Assembly (NCBI GenBank): GCA_023423975.1
Contig: JAFAEO010000004.1
Location: forward strand, 124,001 to 188,000
Direction: 5' to 3'
Source of the DNA: Pseudomonadota bacterium
GTDB taxonomy: Bacteria > Pseudomonadota > Gammaproteobacteria > Burkholderiales > Burkholderiaceae_B
DNA length: 64,000 nucleotides
The translations under genes and the position numbers were made by a program. The notes under the pieces are model-generated. The model was not told the origin of the DNA. It was given only the letters and a program-made list of their open reading frames with translations, and searched no databases. Each line of letters starts with the position of its first letter. Position 1 is the first letter of the stretch. This document shows positions 26,091 to 34,904 of this stretch, in pieces.

Positions 26091-26978
26091 ATGTCTATGA
26101 AAACCGTTATCAGTTCCCTGGCGCTGGCCCTGAGCCTGGCCACCGGCGCATTTGCCCAAACCCAGGCGACCACTGCCGCCCCCACCACAGAACAAGTGCA
26201 GTTACAGCAGATTCGCAATGCAACTGTGAAAATCACGTACGCCGACACCACTTTTCTGATCGATCCGATGCTGGCCAAAAAAGGCACCTATCCGGGTTTT
26301 GAAGGAAGCTACCGCAGCAACTTGCGCAACCCGCTGGTTGAACTGCCAATGTCCGAGAAGGATGTTATTGCCGGCGTTGACGCAGTCATCATCACCCACA
26401 CCCACTTGGATCACTGGGATGAGGCTGCCCAGAAACTGCTGCCCAAAGACATCCCGCTGTTTGCCCAGAATCAGGCCGATGCCACAATGATTCGCGAACA
26501 GGGTTTCACCAACGTGCGCGTTCTGTCCGATAAGGCTGAGTTCGGTGGCGTGACTATTAGCAAAACCGGCGGCCAGCATGGCACCGATAAAATGTATGCC
26601 ATACCAGAATTGGCCAAGGCGCTGGGCCCTGCCATGGGCGTCGTGTTCCAGGCGCCTGATCACAAAACTCTATATCTTGTGGGCGACACCATCTGGCGCG
26701 ACGAAGTGGACCAGGCACTGGCCCAGTACGATCCGCAAGTCATCGTGATCAATGCCGGCTATGCCATGATGAGCGACTTTGACGATTCCATTATCATGGG
26801 CAAGGAAGACGTACTGCGCGCTTCTCAGGCAGCCCCGGATGCAACAATTGTTGCCACGCATATGGATGCCATCAATCACATGGCCCAGACTCGTAAAGAG
26901 TTAATGGAATATGTGAAGGAAAAAGGCATACAGGAGCGCGTGCAGATTCCCGAAGACGGGGCGACAGTGCAGTTTTGA
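26091..26978 (+). CDS. Secreted MBL-fold metallo-hydrolase, UlaG-like
   Basis: A 295-residue protein with an N-terminal signal peptide (about residues 1-22, ending GAFAQ) and a metallo-beta-lactamase fold. The metal motif THTHLDHWD gives His103, His105, Asp107 and His108. GGQHGTDKM, LVGDTIWRDE and VATHMDAINH supply further ligands. It belongs to the UlaG/YtnP-like hydrolases (lactone or phosphodiester hydrolysis in known cases); the periplasmic substrate is unknown. GGAG stands about 10 bases before the start. It is transcribed away from the GlxA-type regulator. Confidence 0.85.
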   Translation: MSMKTVISSLALALSLATGAFAQTQATTAAPTTEQVQLQQIRNATVKITYADTTFLIDPMLAKKGTYPGFEGSYRSNLRNPLVELPMSEKDVIAGVDAVIITHTHLDHWDEAAQKLLPKDIPLFAQNQADATMIREQGFTNVRVLSDKAEFGGVTISKTGGQHGTDKMYAIPELAKALGPAMGVVFQAPDHKTLYLVGDTIWRDEVDQALAQYDPQVIVINAGYAMMSDFDDSIIMGKEDVLRASQAAPDATIVATHMDAINHMAQTRKELMEYVKEKGIQERVQIPEDGATVQF

Positions 26979-27084
26979 TGCCGCAAAGCGACTGCACTGG
27001 AACTTACAGGCAGCCCTCGTCAAATTGCGTATTTCCTGATTGGCCCGGTTTTTCTTTAAAGAGCGACTAAGCAATAAGTCTTCT

Positions 27085-27108
27085 GGTCCGGTACTGCTGC
27101 ACCGGACC
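27085..27108 (+). terminator. Possible terminator after the MBL-fold gene
   Basis: GGTCCGGT (27085-27092) and ACCGGACC (27101-27108) form a perfect 8-bp GC-rich stem with an 8-base loop, followed by CATTGATTT. The U-rich tail is weak, so termination efficiency is uncertain. Confidence 0.4.
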
Positions 27109-27172
27109 CATTGATTTAGCGAGTTTGCAGGATCACTGAATCGGCAAAACAAGATAAAATCAGCGATACTTC

Positions 27173-27194
27173 AGCCTGCTGAATACGGCAGGCT
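27173..27194 (+). other. Hairpin in the leader of the ABM gene
   Basis: AGCCTGC and GCAGGCT form a 7-bp stem with an 8-base loop, followed by TTGCCTTG, ending about 26 bases before the ABM start codon. It may be a weak terminator for upstream transcripts or a leader structure. Confidence 0.3.
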
Positions 27195-27220
27195 TTGCCT
27201 TGTGATAAATCGGAGGACAC

Positions 27221-27505
27221 ATGATCAGACTGAGTGGAAAACTAATCTGCAAGAACCTTGAAGAGTCTGAATCAGTCATTCGTTTACTTCCTGAACACAT
27301 CAGATTGACCAAAAATGAACCCGGTTGCATGGCCTTTGATGTAAAAGAAACCGCTGATCCACTGGTATGGACGGTTGAGGAATTGTTTGTAGATCGCAAA
27401 AGCTTTGAAACCCATCAGGAACGGACAAAAAGTTCAAGATGGGGTATTGAAACCGCCTCCATTCTTAGGCAGTACGAGATAACGAAAGTTGCATCGGGAC
27501 GGTAA
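27221..27505 (+). CDS. ABM-domain (antibiotic biosynthesis monooxygenase-like) small protein
   Basis: A 94-residue ferredoxin-like dimeric alpha/beta-barrel protein. The pattern RLSGKLICKN, then HIRLTKNEPGCMAFDV and the late KSFETHQERTKSS with its His fits the ABM/YgiN superfamily, which contains quinol monooxygenases, heme-degrading enzymes and many unassigned members. TCGGAGGACAC is an excellent ribosome binding site. It stands alone, between the MBL-fold gene and the convergent anti-sigma gene. Confidence 0.8.
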   Translation: MIRLSGKLICKNLEESESVIRLLPEHIRLTKNEPGCMAFDVKETADPLVWTVEELFVDRKSFETHQERTKSSRWGIETASILRQYEITKVASGR

Positions 27506-27571
27506 CGCGTCCCAAGGCGAACATGGGCTATTTCTGACCGCTTGCTTTGTCGGTTTCGATGCGACCGGTGA

Positions 27572-28318
27572 TCAGCCCGTACCGTTCATGACTATTGCAT
27601 TGCTGCCGACCAGCGCGTAATTGTAGCCATGGTCGGACCAGTAGCGGGTAAGCAGCGGCCCTTCCTGCCGTTGACCGTCTGGAAGCAGCTTGTTCCCGGG
27701 GCCTGGGGGCCGGATATAGAATCCGGTCTGCTGCCCGGCGTCATTCTTATACATTATGACGGCGGCAGGGCCCTCCTCGGTCACGAGCATGCGAGCGGAA
27801 ACAGGATGAAAACCCTTGGCAGTCAGGTCGGGCAGGCGTTGCGCATTTGAAAAATTGGCCGTCACCCATTGCTGCAAATCCGTCTCTGTCGCCAGCGCAT
27901 CGGCGCGCAAAGCCGGATTGCCGGCAAACACACGGTATGCAGCAATGGCATCCTGCATGGGCAGCGGACGATCCGCCAAACTCGATTGCGCAGTCGGCCC
28001 GGAGTTCAGCTGCCATCCGGTCAGCCCCCCGATACAAAGAGCAACGAAAACGCTGGCCGCCAGTTTCCAGCGCGCGCTTGAGCGTTCTTTCAGGCGCAAG
28101 CGGATCGCCGCCGGGTCCAGCGCAGGGCTCAAGGGCGGGTCGACAGATTGCCATGCTTCCTGCAATTGTGCTGAATCTTTGCGCCAGGCGTCCAGCACGC
28201 GCGCCTCTTGCGGGTGGGCAGCAAGATATTGCTTCATCACTTTTTGCTCTTGCGCGTTCAATCGCCCGTCCACGTAGGCGTGCCGCATCATATCGTTAAT
28301 GTGTAGATCTTCATTCAT
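27572..28318 (-). CDS. Anti-sigma factor, single-pass membrane protein
   Basis: A 248-residue protein with an N-terminal cytoplasmic anti-sigma-type helix region (MMRHAYVDGRL then EQKVMKQYLAAHP, about 10-38), one membrane segment (about residues 84-103, WKLAASVFVALCIGGLTGWQ) and a periplasmic C-terminal domain of about 145 residues. It overlaps the end of the ECF sigma gene by 4 bp, the usual sigma/anti-sigma coupling. The zinc-binding HxxxCxxC motif of ZAS-type anti-sigmas is absent, so redox sensing through that motif is unlikely. It should hold the sigma factor at the membrane until a periplasmic signal releases it. Confidence 0.85.
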   Translation of the reverse strand: MNEDLHINDMMRHAYVDGRLNAQEQKVMKQYLAAHPQEARVLDAWRKDSAQLQEAWQSVDPPLSPALDPAAIRLRLKERSSARWKLAASVFVALCIGGLTGWQLNSGPTAQSSLADRPLPMQDAIAAYRVFAGNPALRADALATETDLQQWVTANFSNAQRLPDLTAKGFHPVSARMLVTEEGPAAVIMYKNDAGQQTGFYIRPPGPGNKLLPDGQRQEGPLLTRYWSDHGYNYALVGSNAIVMNGTG

Positions 28319-28917
28319 TTCATTATCCTCAGATGAACTCTGGATTCACCGTCACAGGCGTCGCGCAACGCGCCGCGCGCCCTTGACAGGCGGGACATGA
28401 TGGTGCCCAGCGGCACATCAAACATATCGGCTACCGCCTTGTAGCTGAGCCCGTCCACGCTGACCAGCCATAACAGGGTCCGCTGCGCCTCGGGCAATTG
28501 TTCGAACGCTTGCAGCGAAGCACGCGCCTGCACATGACGCTCGGTCGACGGCGCATCATCGGTTTTGCGAAACCATTCCAAAACCCTTGCGTAGCGACTG
28601 GCGTGGCGTTTGGTATCTATGAACTGCCGATACAAAATGGAAAACAGCCAGGCGCGCAAATCCCCGTCTGGCCTGCGCGTATGCTGGTATCTGAGGGCAC
28701 GCTCTATGCTTGCCTGCACCAGATCGTCCGCTGTGCTCGGGTCTTTGCTCAGCCACAGCGCAAAGCGGTAAAGCCGCGGCAACATCTCACGCAGCGTTGC
28801 ATCGGACATGTCATCGGCGACATCACCGTTGCATTCGATGTCCGGCATCAGCGGTAAATCCTCTGAGCTGGGAGCATATTCCCTGTCCTTTTGATTGAAA
28901 ATTCGTTGCTTGTTCAT
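28315..28917 (-). CDS. ECF (RpoE-like) RNA polymerase sigma factor
   Basis: A 200-residue sigma-70 family protein with regions 2 and 4: LPRLYRFALWLSKDPSTADDLVQASIERAL (region 2, quoted here only as ending DDLVQASIERAL), RAWLFSILYRQFIDTKR (2.4) and LPEAQRTLLWLVSVDGLSYK plus GTIMSRLSRAR (region 4 HTH). The frame stays open far upstream of 28917, but that part has no sigma-like sequence and overlaps the promoter of the divergent gene, so I start at the ATG at 28917. It is coupled to the anti-sigma gene and divergent from the catalase-type peroxidase, its likely target. Confidence 0.85.
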   Translation of the reverse strand: MNKQRIFNQKDREYAPSSEDLPLMPDIECNGDVADDMSDATLREMLPRLYRFALWLSKDPSTADDLVQASIERALRYQHTRRPDGDLRAWLFSILYRQFIDTKRHASRYARVLEWFRKTDDAPSTERHVQARASLQAFEQLPEAQRTLLWLVSVDGLSYKAVADMFDVPLGTIMSRLSRARGALRDACDGESRVHLRIMK

Positions 28918-29055
28918 ATTCTGCCCGGGTGATTGCAAACAATGCAAGGCTCCTGTATGACGCTTGTGGTTCGATATTATTCCATTTTGGAATAAAAAAA
29001 ATATGCAGCCGTCTATACCCACATGTGCAACAGGCCGCCAGGCCAGGGAAGTACG

Positions 29056-30159
29056 ATGCTGGAAAACAAACAAACCCGCCCGCCCGGATTGACTGCCGGA
29101 CAAACACTCATACGATTTACCGTCATCGGCATTGCCGTGCTTGGCCTTGGCGCCGCCTTTGGCTATACAGGTGGCTGGCTCGCCCCGCAACGCCTGACTG
29201 CCGATCGCATTGCCAATACATTCGAACCCGGTGGCAAGACCCACCCGGGCTTTCGTCGCAATCACGCAAAAGGCATTTGCGTGACTGGTCACTTTGAGAG
29301 CAGTGGCCAGGCGCAGGCACTGTCCAGCGCACCGATGTTCTCGCCTGGCTCGGCCACCCCGTTGGTTGGACGTTTGGCACTGCCGGGACCCAATCCCTAT
29401 GCACCCGACTCCAGTGTGCCTATCCGCAGCTTCGCCCTGCGTTTCACCATGCCCGATGGCCAGCAATGGCGCACCGCCATGAATAGTATGCCGGTTTTCC
29501 CGGTTGCGACACCGCAAAGCTTCTATGAACAACAGCTTGCCAGTGCACCCGATCCAAAAACAGGTAAACCGGATCCGGCCAGAATCAAGGCCTTTTTTGC
29601 CACCCATCCTGAAACGGCTAATTTCCGCAAGTGGGTCAAGACAGCCCATCCATCGGCCAGTTTTGCCACTGAAGCCTACTACAGCCTGAATGCATTTGTG
29701 TTTACCAATAATGAAGGCGTCCGGCAGAACGTGCGCTGGCGCGTAGTGCCGCTGGGCCAGCCCGCGGCGGCCGATGCCGCGCCGGAACATGACCAGAACT
29801 ATCTGGATAAGGATTTGGTTCAGCGATTGTCAGAAGGACCATTGCGCTGGCGCTTGATTGTGACGGTCGCAGATCCCGGTGATCCGAGCAACGATGCCAC
29901 CATACCGTGGCCGGATTCTCGCAGACAGGTGGAGGCAGGCACGATCGTGATTGAAAAAAGCCAGGCCCAGGATCACGGACCGTGCCGCGACATCAACTTC
30001 GATCCGACCATCCTGCCACAAGGAATGGCAATCTCGGACGATCCCTTGCTGCCCGCGCGCTCCGCCGTCTATGCCGTCTCGGTCGACCGGCGAACCCATG
30101 AAGGCGCGGACCACGCCTCTACATCCTCTTCTGCTGTCACATCGGAGCACTCAAAATGA
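29056..30159 (+). CDS. Membrane-anchored catalase-family heme peroxidase (SrpA-like)
   Basis: A 367-residue protein with an N-terminal membrane anchor or uncleaved signal (about residues 19-40) and a mini-catalase domain. FRRNHAKGICVTG contains the distal His70, and YYSLNAFVFTN and FALRFTMPDGQQWR are typical of the small catalase-related peroxidases. It lacks the tetramerisation and C-terminal domains of full catalases, and such proteins usually use peroxides with an electron donor. GGGAAG before 29056 supports this start over the in-frame ATG at 29023. It overlaps the cytochrome b561 gene by 4 bp, which suggests quinol-derived electrons for peroxide reduction at the periplasmic face. Confidence 0.88.
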   Translation: MLENKQTRPPGLTAGQTLIRFTVIGIAVLGLGAAFGYTGGWLAPQRLTADRIANTFEPGGKTHPGFRRNHAKGICVTGHFESSGQAQALSSAPMFSPGSATPLVGRLALPGPNPYAPDSSVPIRSFALRFTMPDGQQWRTAMNSMPVFPVATPQSFYEQQLASAPDPKTGKPDPARIKAFFATHPETANFRKWVKTAHPSASFATEAYYSLNAFVFTNNEGVRQNVRWRVVPLGQPAAADAAPEHDQNYLDKDLVQRLSEGPLRWRLIVTVADPGDPSNDATIPWPDSRRQVEAGTIVIEKSQAQDHGPCRDINFDPTILPQGMAISDDPLLPARSAVYAVSVDRRTHEGADHASTSSSAVTSEHSK

Positions 30160-30710
30160 ACAATTCTGTTACTCAGACTCAGGGAACGAGTTTCAGTCTG
30201 CCCGCCAGAGTACTGCATTGGTTGATGGCCGCGGGGATCCTGGCGATGCTATTTATCGGGGTCGGCATGGTCGCATCGGTTTCCGAGCGACACAACTGGT
30301 TGCTGGTCATTCATAAGCCATTGGGCGCCGCGCTGCTGTTGCTCGTGTGCTTGCGGCTTATTGTGCGGCTGGTCAAAGGCACGCCGCCATTACCGGCTGA
30401 TATTCCCGTGTGGCAGAAACGAGCCGCTCTTGCCTCGCATTGGCTGCTTTACCTGCTCATGTTTGCCATGCCGCTCATCGGTTGGGCCATGGTTTCGGCC
30501 AGCGGCACGCCCGTCACCCTTATCAGCGCCTGGACTTTACCGGCCATTGCGCCGGAAAATGCAAACGTGTTTGCCGTGTTGCGCGCCGCGCATCACTATC
30601 TGGCCTATTTACTGTTTGCAACCATATTACTACACCTTGCAGCAGGGTTGTTCCACGGGTTGATCAGGCGCGATGGCGTGTTGAAGTCGATGGTCAGCAA
30701 TCGCGCCTGA
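30156..30710 (+). CDS. Cytochrome b561 family protein
   Basis: A 184-residue inner-membrane protein with four membrane helices and the expected heme b histidines: LHWLMAAGILAMLFIGV (helix 1), VIHKPLGAALLLLV (helix 2), SHWLLYLLMFAMPLIGWAM (helix 3) and AAHHYLAYLLFATILLHLAA (helix 4). It should pass electrons between the quinol pool and a periplasmic acceptor. Its start overlaps the stop of the peroxidase gene (ATGA), so the two are made together and probably work as a pair. Confidence 0.9.
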   Translation: MNNSVTQTQGTSFSLPARVLHWLMAAGILAMLFIGVGMVASVSERHNWLLVIHKPLGAALLLLVCLRLIVRLVKGTPPLPADIPVWQKRAALASHWLLYLLMFAMPLIGWAMVSASGTPVTLISAWTLPAIAPENANVFAVLRAAHHYLAYLLFATILLHLAAGLFHGLIRRDGVLKSMVSNRA

Positions 30711-30714
30711 AATA

Positions 30715-33126
30715 CTATTTTTTCAATCGAAACGCGACCACCGAATCGCCCTGCTGGGTGCCCAGCGAACCATGCCCGCCGGCTGCGATAATTACGTACT
30801 GATTATTATCCGATCCCATATAAGTAGATGGCGTGGCCTGGGCGCCGGCCGGCAGTTCCGTTTCCCAAAGCAGCTCGCCTGTATTGATGTCATACGCACG
30901 GAAAAAATTATCTGCCGTTGCGCCATGGAAAACAACATCGCCCGCGGTTGTAAGCGGACCGCCGTGCGCCACCATGCCCATTGGGAAGCCAACGGGAAAG
31001 CGCATGGGTAGAAAGGTGGTCTTCAGGTTTTTGGTATTGCCAATGCGACGCATCCATGACGTTTTACCGGTGGTCAGGTCAACCCCGACCATACGACCCC
31101 ATGGCGGTGCAATGCATGGGACACCAAGACTGGAGGCAAACTGCCGGATCTGGGTGGCATATGTACCTTCAAAATTCTCGTTCCAGTACGGCGTATCCTC
31201 CGGGGTGAACAGACGCTTGTCTGCCGTTTCGGGTGTACGCTTGATGAGGTTGTATTTGTAGGCCAGACGAACCGGAGCGCCGATCAGGATTTGACGCTCG
31301 GGGTCAATGGAGATCGATCCCCAGTTGAAAGCACCAATATTGCCCGGAAAAACCAACGAACCGGTTTCGGTTGCCGGCGTCCAGGGGTTGCCATCATATC
31401 GCAATGTGTTGAATTCGATACGGCATGCCATCTGATCAAATGGCGTCATACCCCACATGGATTTTTCGGTCAGCGGCTCGGGTATAAAGTTCAATGCCGA
31501 GACCGGCTGCGTTGGCGCGTAGGTCTCGCCTGTTACGCCCTGCGTCGAGACATCAACCTGTTTGATCGGATAGACGGCCTGGCCGGTTAAACGGTTCAAC
31601 ACAAACAGATTTCCGACTTTGGTAGGCAAAACGACCACAGGCTGCTTTTGTCCCTGGTAATCAATATCAAGCAGCGAGGGCTGGGACGGATTATCACGAT
31701 CCCATAAATCATTCGCAGAAGACTGGAAGCGCCATTTGAATGCGCCTGTTTTCAGGTCAAGGGCGACCAGCGCATCGCGAAACTTCTCGGTATTGCTGTT
31801 GGGGTCGCGCTTGTCGCTCAGCAAGTCCGGAGAGGCGTTGCCGAAAGGCACATACACGATGCCATTCTTGGTATCTGCACTGAGCATCGTCCAGGCCACA
31901 GGCGTGTCCTGAGGATAAACCTGACCTTGCGCAATGGGCTGGGTGTTGTCAGGATTGGCTGGATCAAAGTTCCAGACCAGTTTGCCGCTCACGACATCAT
32001 ATGCGCGGATCACACCGGAAGGATTACCCTTGTCATAGCCATTATCCATGACCGAGCCACCTACAATCACCAGATTGCCCGCCACCAGAGGCGCAGCGGT
32101 CTGCATATATGCATGAGGGCGGACTTCGCCCAAATTGGCATGAAGGTCCACTACGCCATTCTGGCCAAAGTCTGCGCACAGCTTGCCGGTATCGGCATCC
32201 AGCGCAACCAGTTTGGCATCGGCCGTGGCGCTCAGAATGCGCTTGCTGCATGCAGCCGGACTCTGAGCTGGCGCGCCGGCGGTAGCCGGTTCAGCTGGCT
32301 GCGTGCCGCCAGCGGTCGCAACATCATTGCCTGCATAATAACTCACGCCCCGGCATGTCTGATGCTGCTGCAAATAGGAGCGATTTTTCTCAGGCGCATA
32401 TTTCCATTTCACCTCGCCCGTTTCCGGGTTCAGCGCATGCACTTCATTATGCGCAGTGCATAAATATACCGTGTTGTTTACCTTCAACGGCGTGGCCTCA
32501 AAGGTATACTCGCTGGCGTCTTCGTCCTGCCGCAGGTCGCCGGTCCGATAGGTCCAGGCCACCTCCAGATCGCCGACATTATCCTTGGTAATCTGCTTGA
32601 GCGCAGAAAACCGCAGGCCGTTATTCGTGCCTCCATAGGCTGTCCAGTCATTCTGCGCGACATCAACATCAGCGGCATTGCGATCTGTCGCCAAAGTACC
32701 GTGCTGCGGATACGGATCGTAGAACATCATGCCGATCACAAGCGCAATAGAAAAGAGGACGGTACCACCCAGGAACGGATGGAAAGAGCGAACCGCGCCT
32801 GGGTTCTGTTTCCGGAACAGCGGACGCACCACCCACGGCAGTGCGAGCCAGAGCCCAATCAGGCCAATAATATCGCCACGGGGAATCCATTGCCATTTAT
32901 CGAAGCCGACTTCGTAAACGATCCACCCCATTACGATCCACATAATGACGGCATAGACAGACAAGGCGATAACGCGATTCATGAACAGAAGAATGGCGGT
33001 AAGCAACAGGCCAATAGCCAGAATGGCATAGAACGGCGAACCGCCTACCAGCAATAGCTGGCCGCCCATGTATAGCATTGCAAGCCCCACAAGCGCGATG
33101 ACAATGCCAGTTAATTTATTGATCAT
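30715..33126 (-). CDS. Membrane-bound PQQ-dependent dehydrogenase, glucose/quinate/shikimate family
   Basis: An 803-residue quinoprotein. Five membrane helices fill about the first 145 residues (first LTGIVIALVGLAMLYMGGQL), followed by an eight-bladed PQQ propeller with repeated LNPETG / DTG-type tryptophan docking motifs. Segments YVPFGNASPDLLSDKRD and WRFQSSANDLWDRD hold the residues that bind PQQ and calcium in glucose dehydrogenase. It oxidises an aldose or a polyol acid such as quinate at the periplasmic face and feeds ubiquinone. AAGGAA before 33126 sets the start. It converges with the cytochrome b561 gene with only 4 bp between stops. Confidence 0.9.
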   Translation of the reverse strand: MINKLTGIVIALVGLAMLYMGGQLLLVGGSPFYAILAIGLLLTAILLFMNRVIALSVYAVIMWIVMGWIVYEVGFDKWQWIPRGDIIGLIGLWLALPWVVRPLFRKQNPGAVRSFHPFLGGTVLFSIALVIGMMFYDPYPQHGTLATDRNAADVDVAQNDWTAYGGTNNGLRFSALKQITKDNVGDLEVAWTYRTGDLRQDEDASEYTFEATPLKVNNTVYLCTAHNEVHALNPETGEVKWKYAPEKNRSYLQQHQTCRGVSYYAGNDVATAGGTQPAEPATAGAPAQSPAACSKRILSATADAKLVALDADTGKLCADFGQNGVVDLHANLGEVRPHAYMQTAAPLVAGNLVIVGGSVMDNGYDKGNPSGVIRAYDVVSGKLVWNFDPANPDNTQPIAQGQVYPQDTPVAWTMLSADTKNGIVYVPFGNASPDLLSDKRDPNSNTEKFRDALVALDLKTGAFKWRFQSSANDLWDRDNPSQPSLLDIDYQGQKQPVVVLPTKVGNLFVLNRLTGQAVYPIKQVDVSTQGVTGETYAPTQPVSALNFIPEPLTEKSMWGMTPFDQMACRIEFNTLRYDGNPWTPATETGSLVFPGNIGAFNWGSISIDPERQILIGAPVRLAYKYNLIKRTPETADKRLFTPEDTPYWNENFEGTYATQIRQFASSLGVPCIAPPWGRMVGVDLTTGKTSWMRRIGNTKNLKTTFLPMRFPVGFPMGMVAHGGPLTTAGDVVFHGATADNFFRAYDINTGELLWETELPAGAQATPSTYMGSDNNQYVIIAAGGHGSLGTQQGDSVVAFRLKK

Positions 33127-33342
33127 GATTATTCCTTGCTGCTGGATTCGCCGGGATGGCAATTGACTGCACAAGCCATGGTGAATCGGAAAAGCCCATG
33201 CGTTCTGAAAGAATACATGGCATATGTGAATTTTATGTGATTATCATCATACTCCCAGTATGGGGGTTTTTGCCATACGAAAACAATAATGTTGAAAAAT
33301 CAACCTTTAAGAAAGCTGTCAGAAACAGAAAAGCTGATTGGT

Positions 33343-34185
33343 TCAAGCGCCCAAGCCCAGCAGCCTGCTCGCATTTTCACTCATGATTTTCCTGCGATTC
33401 TCCTCCCGTATCGGCAGCGTTTCAAACCACTCCTTATACCCTTTGATCGGACAAAACGGAAATGAACTGGCGTAGAGCATCCGGTCTGCCAGAAAGCCAT
33501 CGGCGGCCTTCACATACTCTTCCCAGCCAGCCATCCGGGAGAAATACATATCCGGCGACAGGTACACATTGGTGCGTCGAAAGGCGATATGCAATATTTG
33601 CGTCACCCAGGGCCAACCACCGTGGGCTAGCACCACTTTCAGATTGGGAAAGTCAGCCAGCATGCGATCGGTGGGAATCGGATCGGAGTAACTCAGGTCG
33701 GGACCCGCCGTGCCGCCGACCATAAGAATGATGGGGATCTGGCGATCTTCACAATGGGCATAAATGGGATACAGGCGTCGATCATCAGCGTACATGGGTA
33801 TCGGATAGGCGCCAGGTTCGATATTGATCAGGCGAAAACCTGCAGCCATGGACTGATCAATGCTGCGGCATGCTTCAATCCTGTTGGTCGGGTCAATGGA
33901 GGCCGCGCCGATAAACCGGTTGCCATGCGCTTGCATCAGAGCCAGTACATCATCGTTGGAAATGCTGCCCAGCATGCCGGCAAGCCGGCCGACAACAACG
34001 CCATGATCCACCCCGGCCTCATCCATTTCCTCAAGGGTCATCTGCATGGACTGCTGCTGCGCCGCCGGCGACGGCTCAAAGCCCACCGTTCGGGTAAAGC
34101 CGTCCCGGCGTTCGCCCTGTGCATACATGAGCGTAGACAAAAACTGTCCTGCCGGCGGCCGTAGCCGAAAATCAATAATACTCAT
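33343..34185 (-). CDS. Amidohydrolase-2 family TIM-barrel protein lacking the N-terminal HxH motif
   Basis: A 280-residue member of the ACMSD/amidohydrolase-related family (COG2159-like). Core segments are MDEAGVDHGVVVGR, RFIGAASIDPT, FPNLKVVLAHGGWPWV and the C-terminal SENASRLLGL. The first strand reads IIDFRLRPP, where metal-dependent members have DxHxH, so the usual first metal ligands are absent; His in LAHGGWP is kept. It may be a decarboxylase, hydrolase or lyase with an altered metal site. It is the last gene of the Bug/SDH/fumarase operon, 11 bp after the hydratase beta gene, and so should act on the same metabolite. Confidence 0.8.
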   Translation of the reverse strand: MSIIDFRLRPPAGQFLSTLMYAQGERRDGFTRTVGFEPSPAAQQQSMQMTLEEMDEAGVDHGVVVGRLAGMLGSISNDDVLALMQAHGNRFIGAASIDPTNRIEACRSIDQSMAAGFRLINIEPGAYPIPMYADDRRLYPIYAHCEDRQIPIILMVGGTAGPDLSYSDPIPTDRMLADFPNLKVVLAHGGWPWVTQILHIAFRRTNVYLSPDMYFSRMAGWEEYVKAADGFLADRMLYASSFPFCPIKGYKEWFETLPIREENRRKIMSENASRLLGLGA

Positions 34186-34196
34186 CGTTCCTTCTC

Positions 34197-34904
34197 CTAC
34201 ATTACTTCGTCTTTACGATCATTGGTCTCGCCAAACCGGTGCAGCGCAGGCGGTTTCAAGCCGGCGTAGAGCGCATCAATGCGGGCGTTGATCTGCTCGC
34301 CATGCTGATGAAACAGCGAATTGCCTTTGATATCGCTCTCCACGATGAAAGGGCCAAAATCCTCCACTTCAAACAGCCACATGGCCTGGGCGATACCCAA
34401 TTCATCCAGCCAGAACACATCGCGCACCCGCTTGATGCCGCGGCCCAGAAGCGCGCCGGTGCCGTAGCCCACGGTGGTCAGATAGACAGCGCCATGGGGG
34501 ACCATGATATTGGCGTAATCGTCGTGAGGCATGCCGCCCTTGCCGATCACAATTTTCGTTTCGGTCAGTTCAAGCCAGTTGGCCATCCACTTGGAGAACC
34601 GGAAACTGGCGGTTGCCGTGACAGCACCCACGTTGTACTGGCCATCTGGCGTGACGGCCGCAGCCGGCGAACAGTGGAAATTAACGTTGGAAAGCGCTTT
34701 CAAGTCTACGGGCAGTGCCTCGCCATTTCCCATGACTTTCTGATAAACACCCTCCCTGGCGGTGTAGACCACGCCGCTCATGTAGACCACCGAGCCGATT
34801 TCCAGGCTGGCGATATCCTCGGGTGTGGCCGGAAGATTGATTCTGAAAACCTTCAGATCTTCATCTTTATTGTTCTCTGTATCCTGGTTGCTTATCGGTT
34901 CCAT
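34197..34904 (-). CDS. Class I fumarase / tartrate dehydratase-type hydro-lyase, beta subunit
   Basis: A 235-residue swivel-domain protein of the FumA C-terminal / TtdB family: LKVFRINLPATPEDIASLEIG at the start, VYMSGVVYTAREG, GPTTA-equivalent region and GKGGMP in the middle. It joins with the alpha subunit to bind the dicarboxylate over a [4Fe-4S] cluster. Substrates of this family include fumarate, mesaconate, tartrate and methylated fumarates. GGGAGAC before 34904 sets the start, which overlaps the end of the alpha-subunit gene by 13 bp. Confidence 0.85.
   Translation of the reverse strand: MEPISNQDTENNKDEDLKVFRINLPATPEDIASLEIGSVVYMSGVVYTAREGVYQKVMGNGEALPVDLKALSNVNFHCSPAAAVTPDGQYNVGAVTATASFRFSKWMANWLELTETKIVIGKGGMPHDDYANIMVPHGAVYLTTVGYGTGALLGRGIKRVRDVFWLDELGIAQAMWLFEVEDFGPFIVESDIKGNSLFHQHGEQINARIDALYAGLKPPALHRFGETNDRKDEVM

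Noticed and set aside
28918..29790. Upstream extension of the ECF sigma factor frame
   Set aside because: The extra 290 codons overlap the peroxidase gene antisense and contain no sigma-like sequence; the ATG at 28917 fits the family length.
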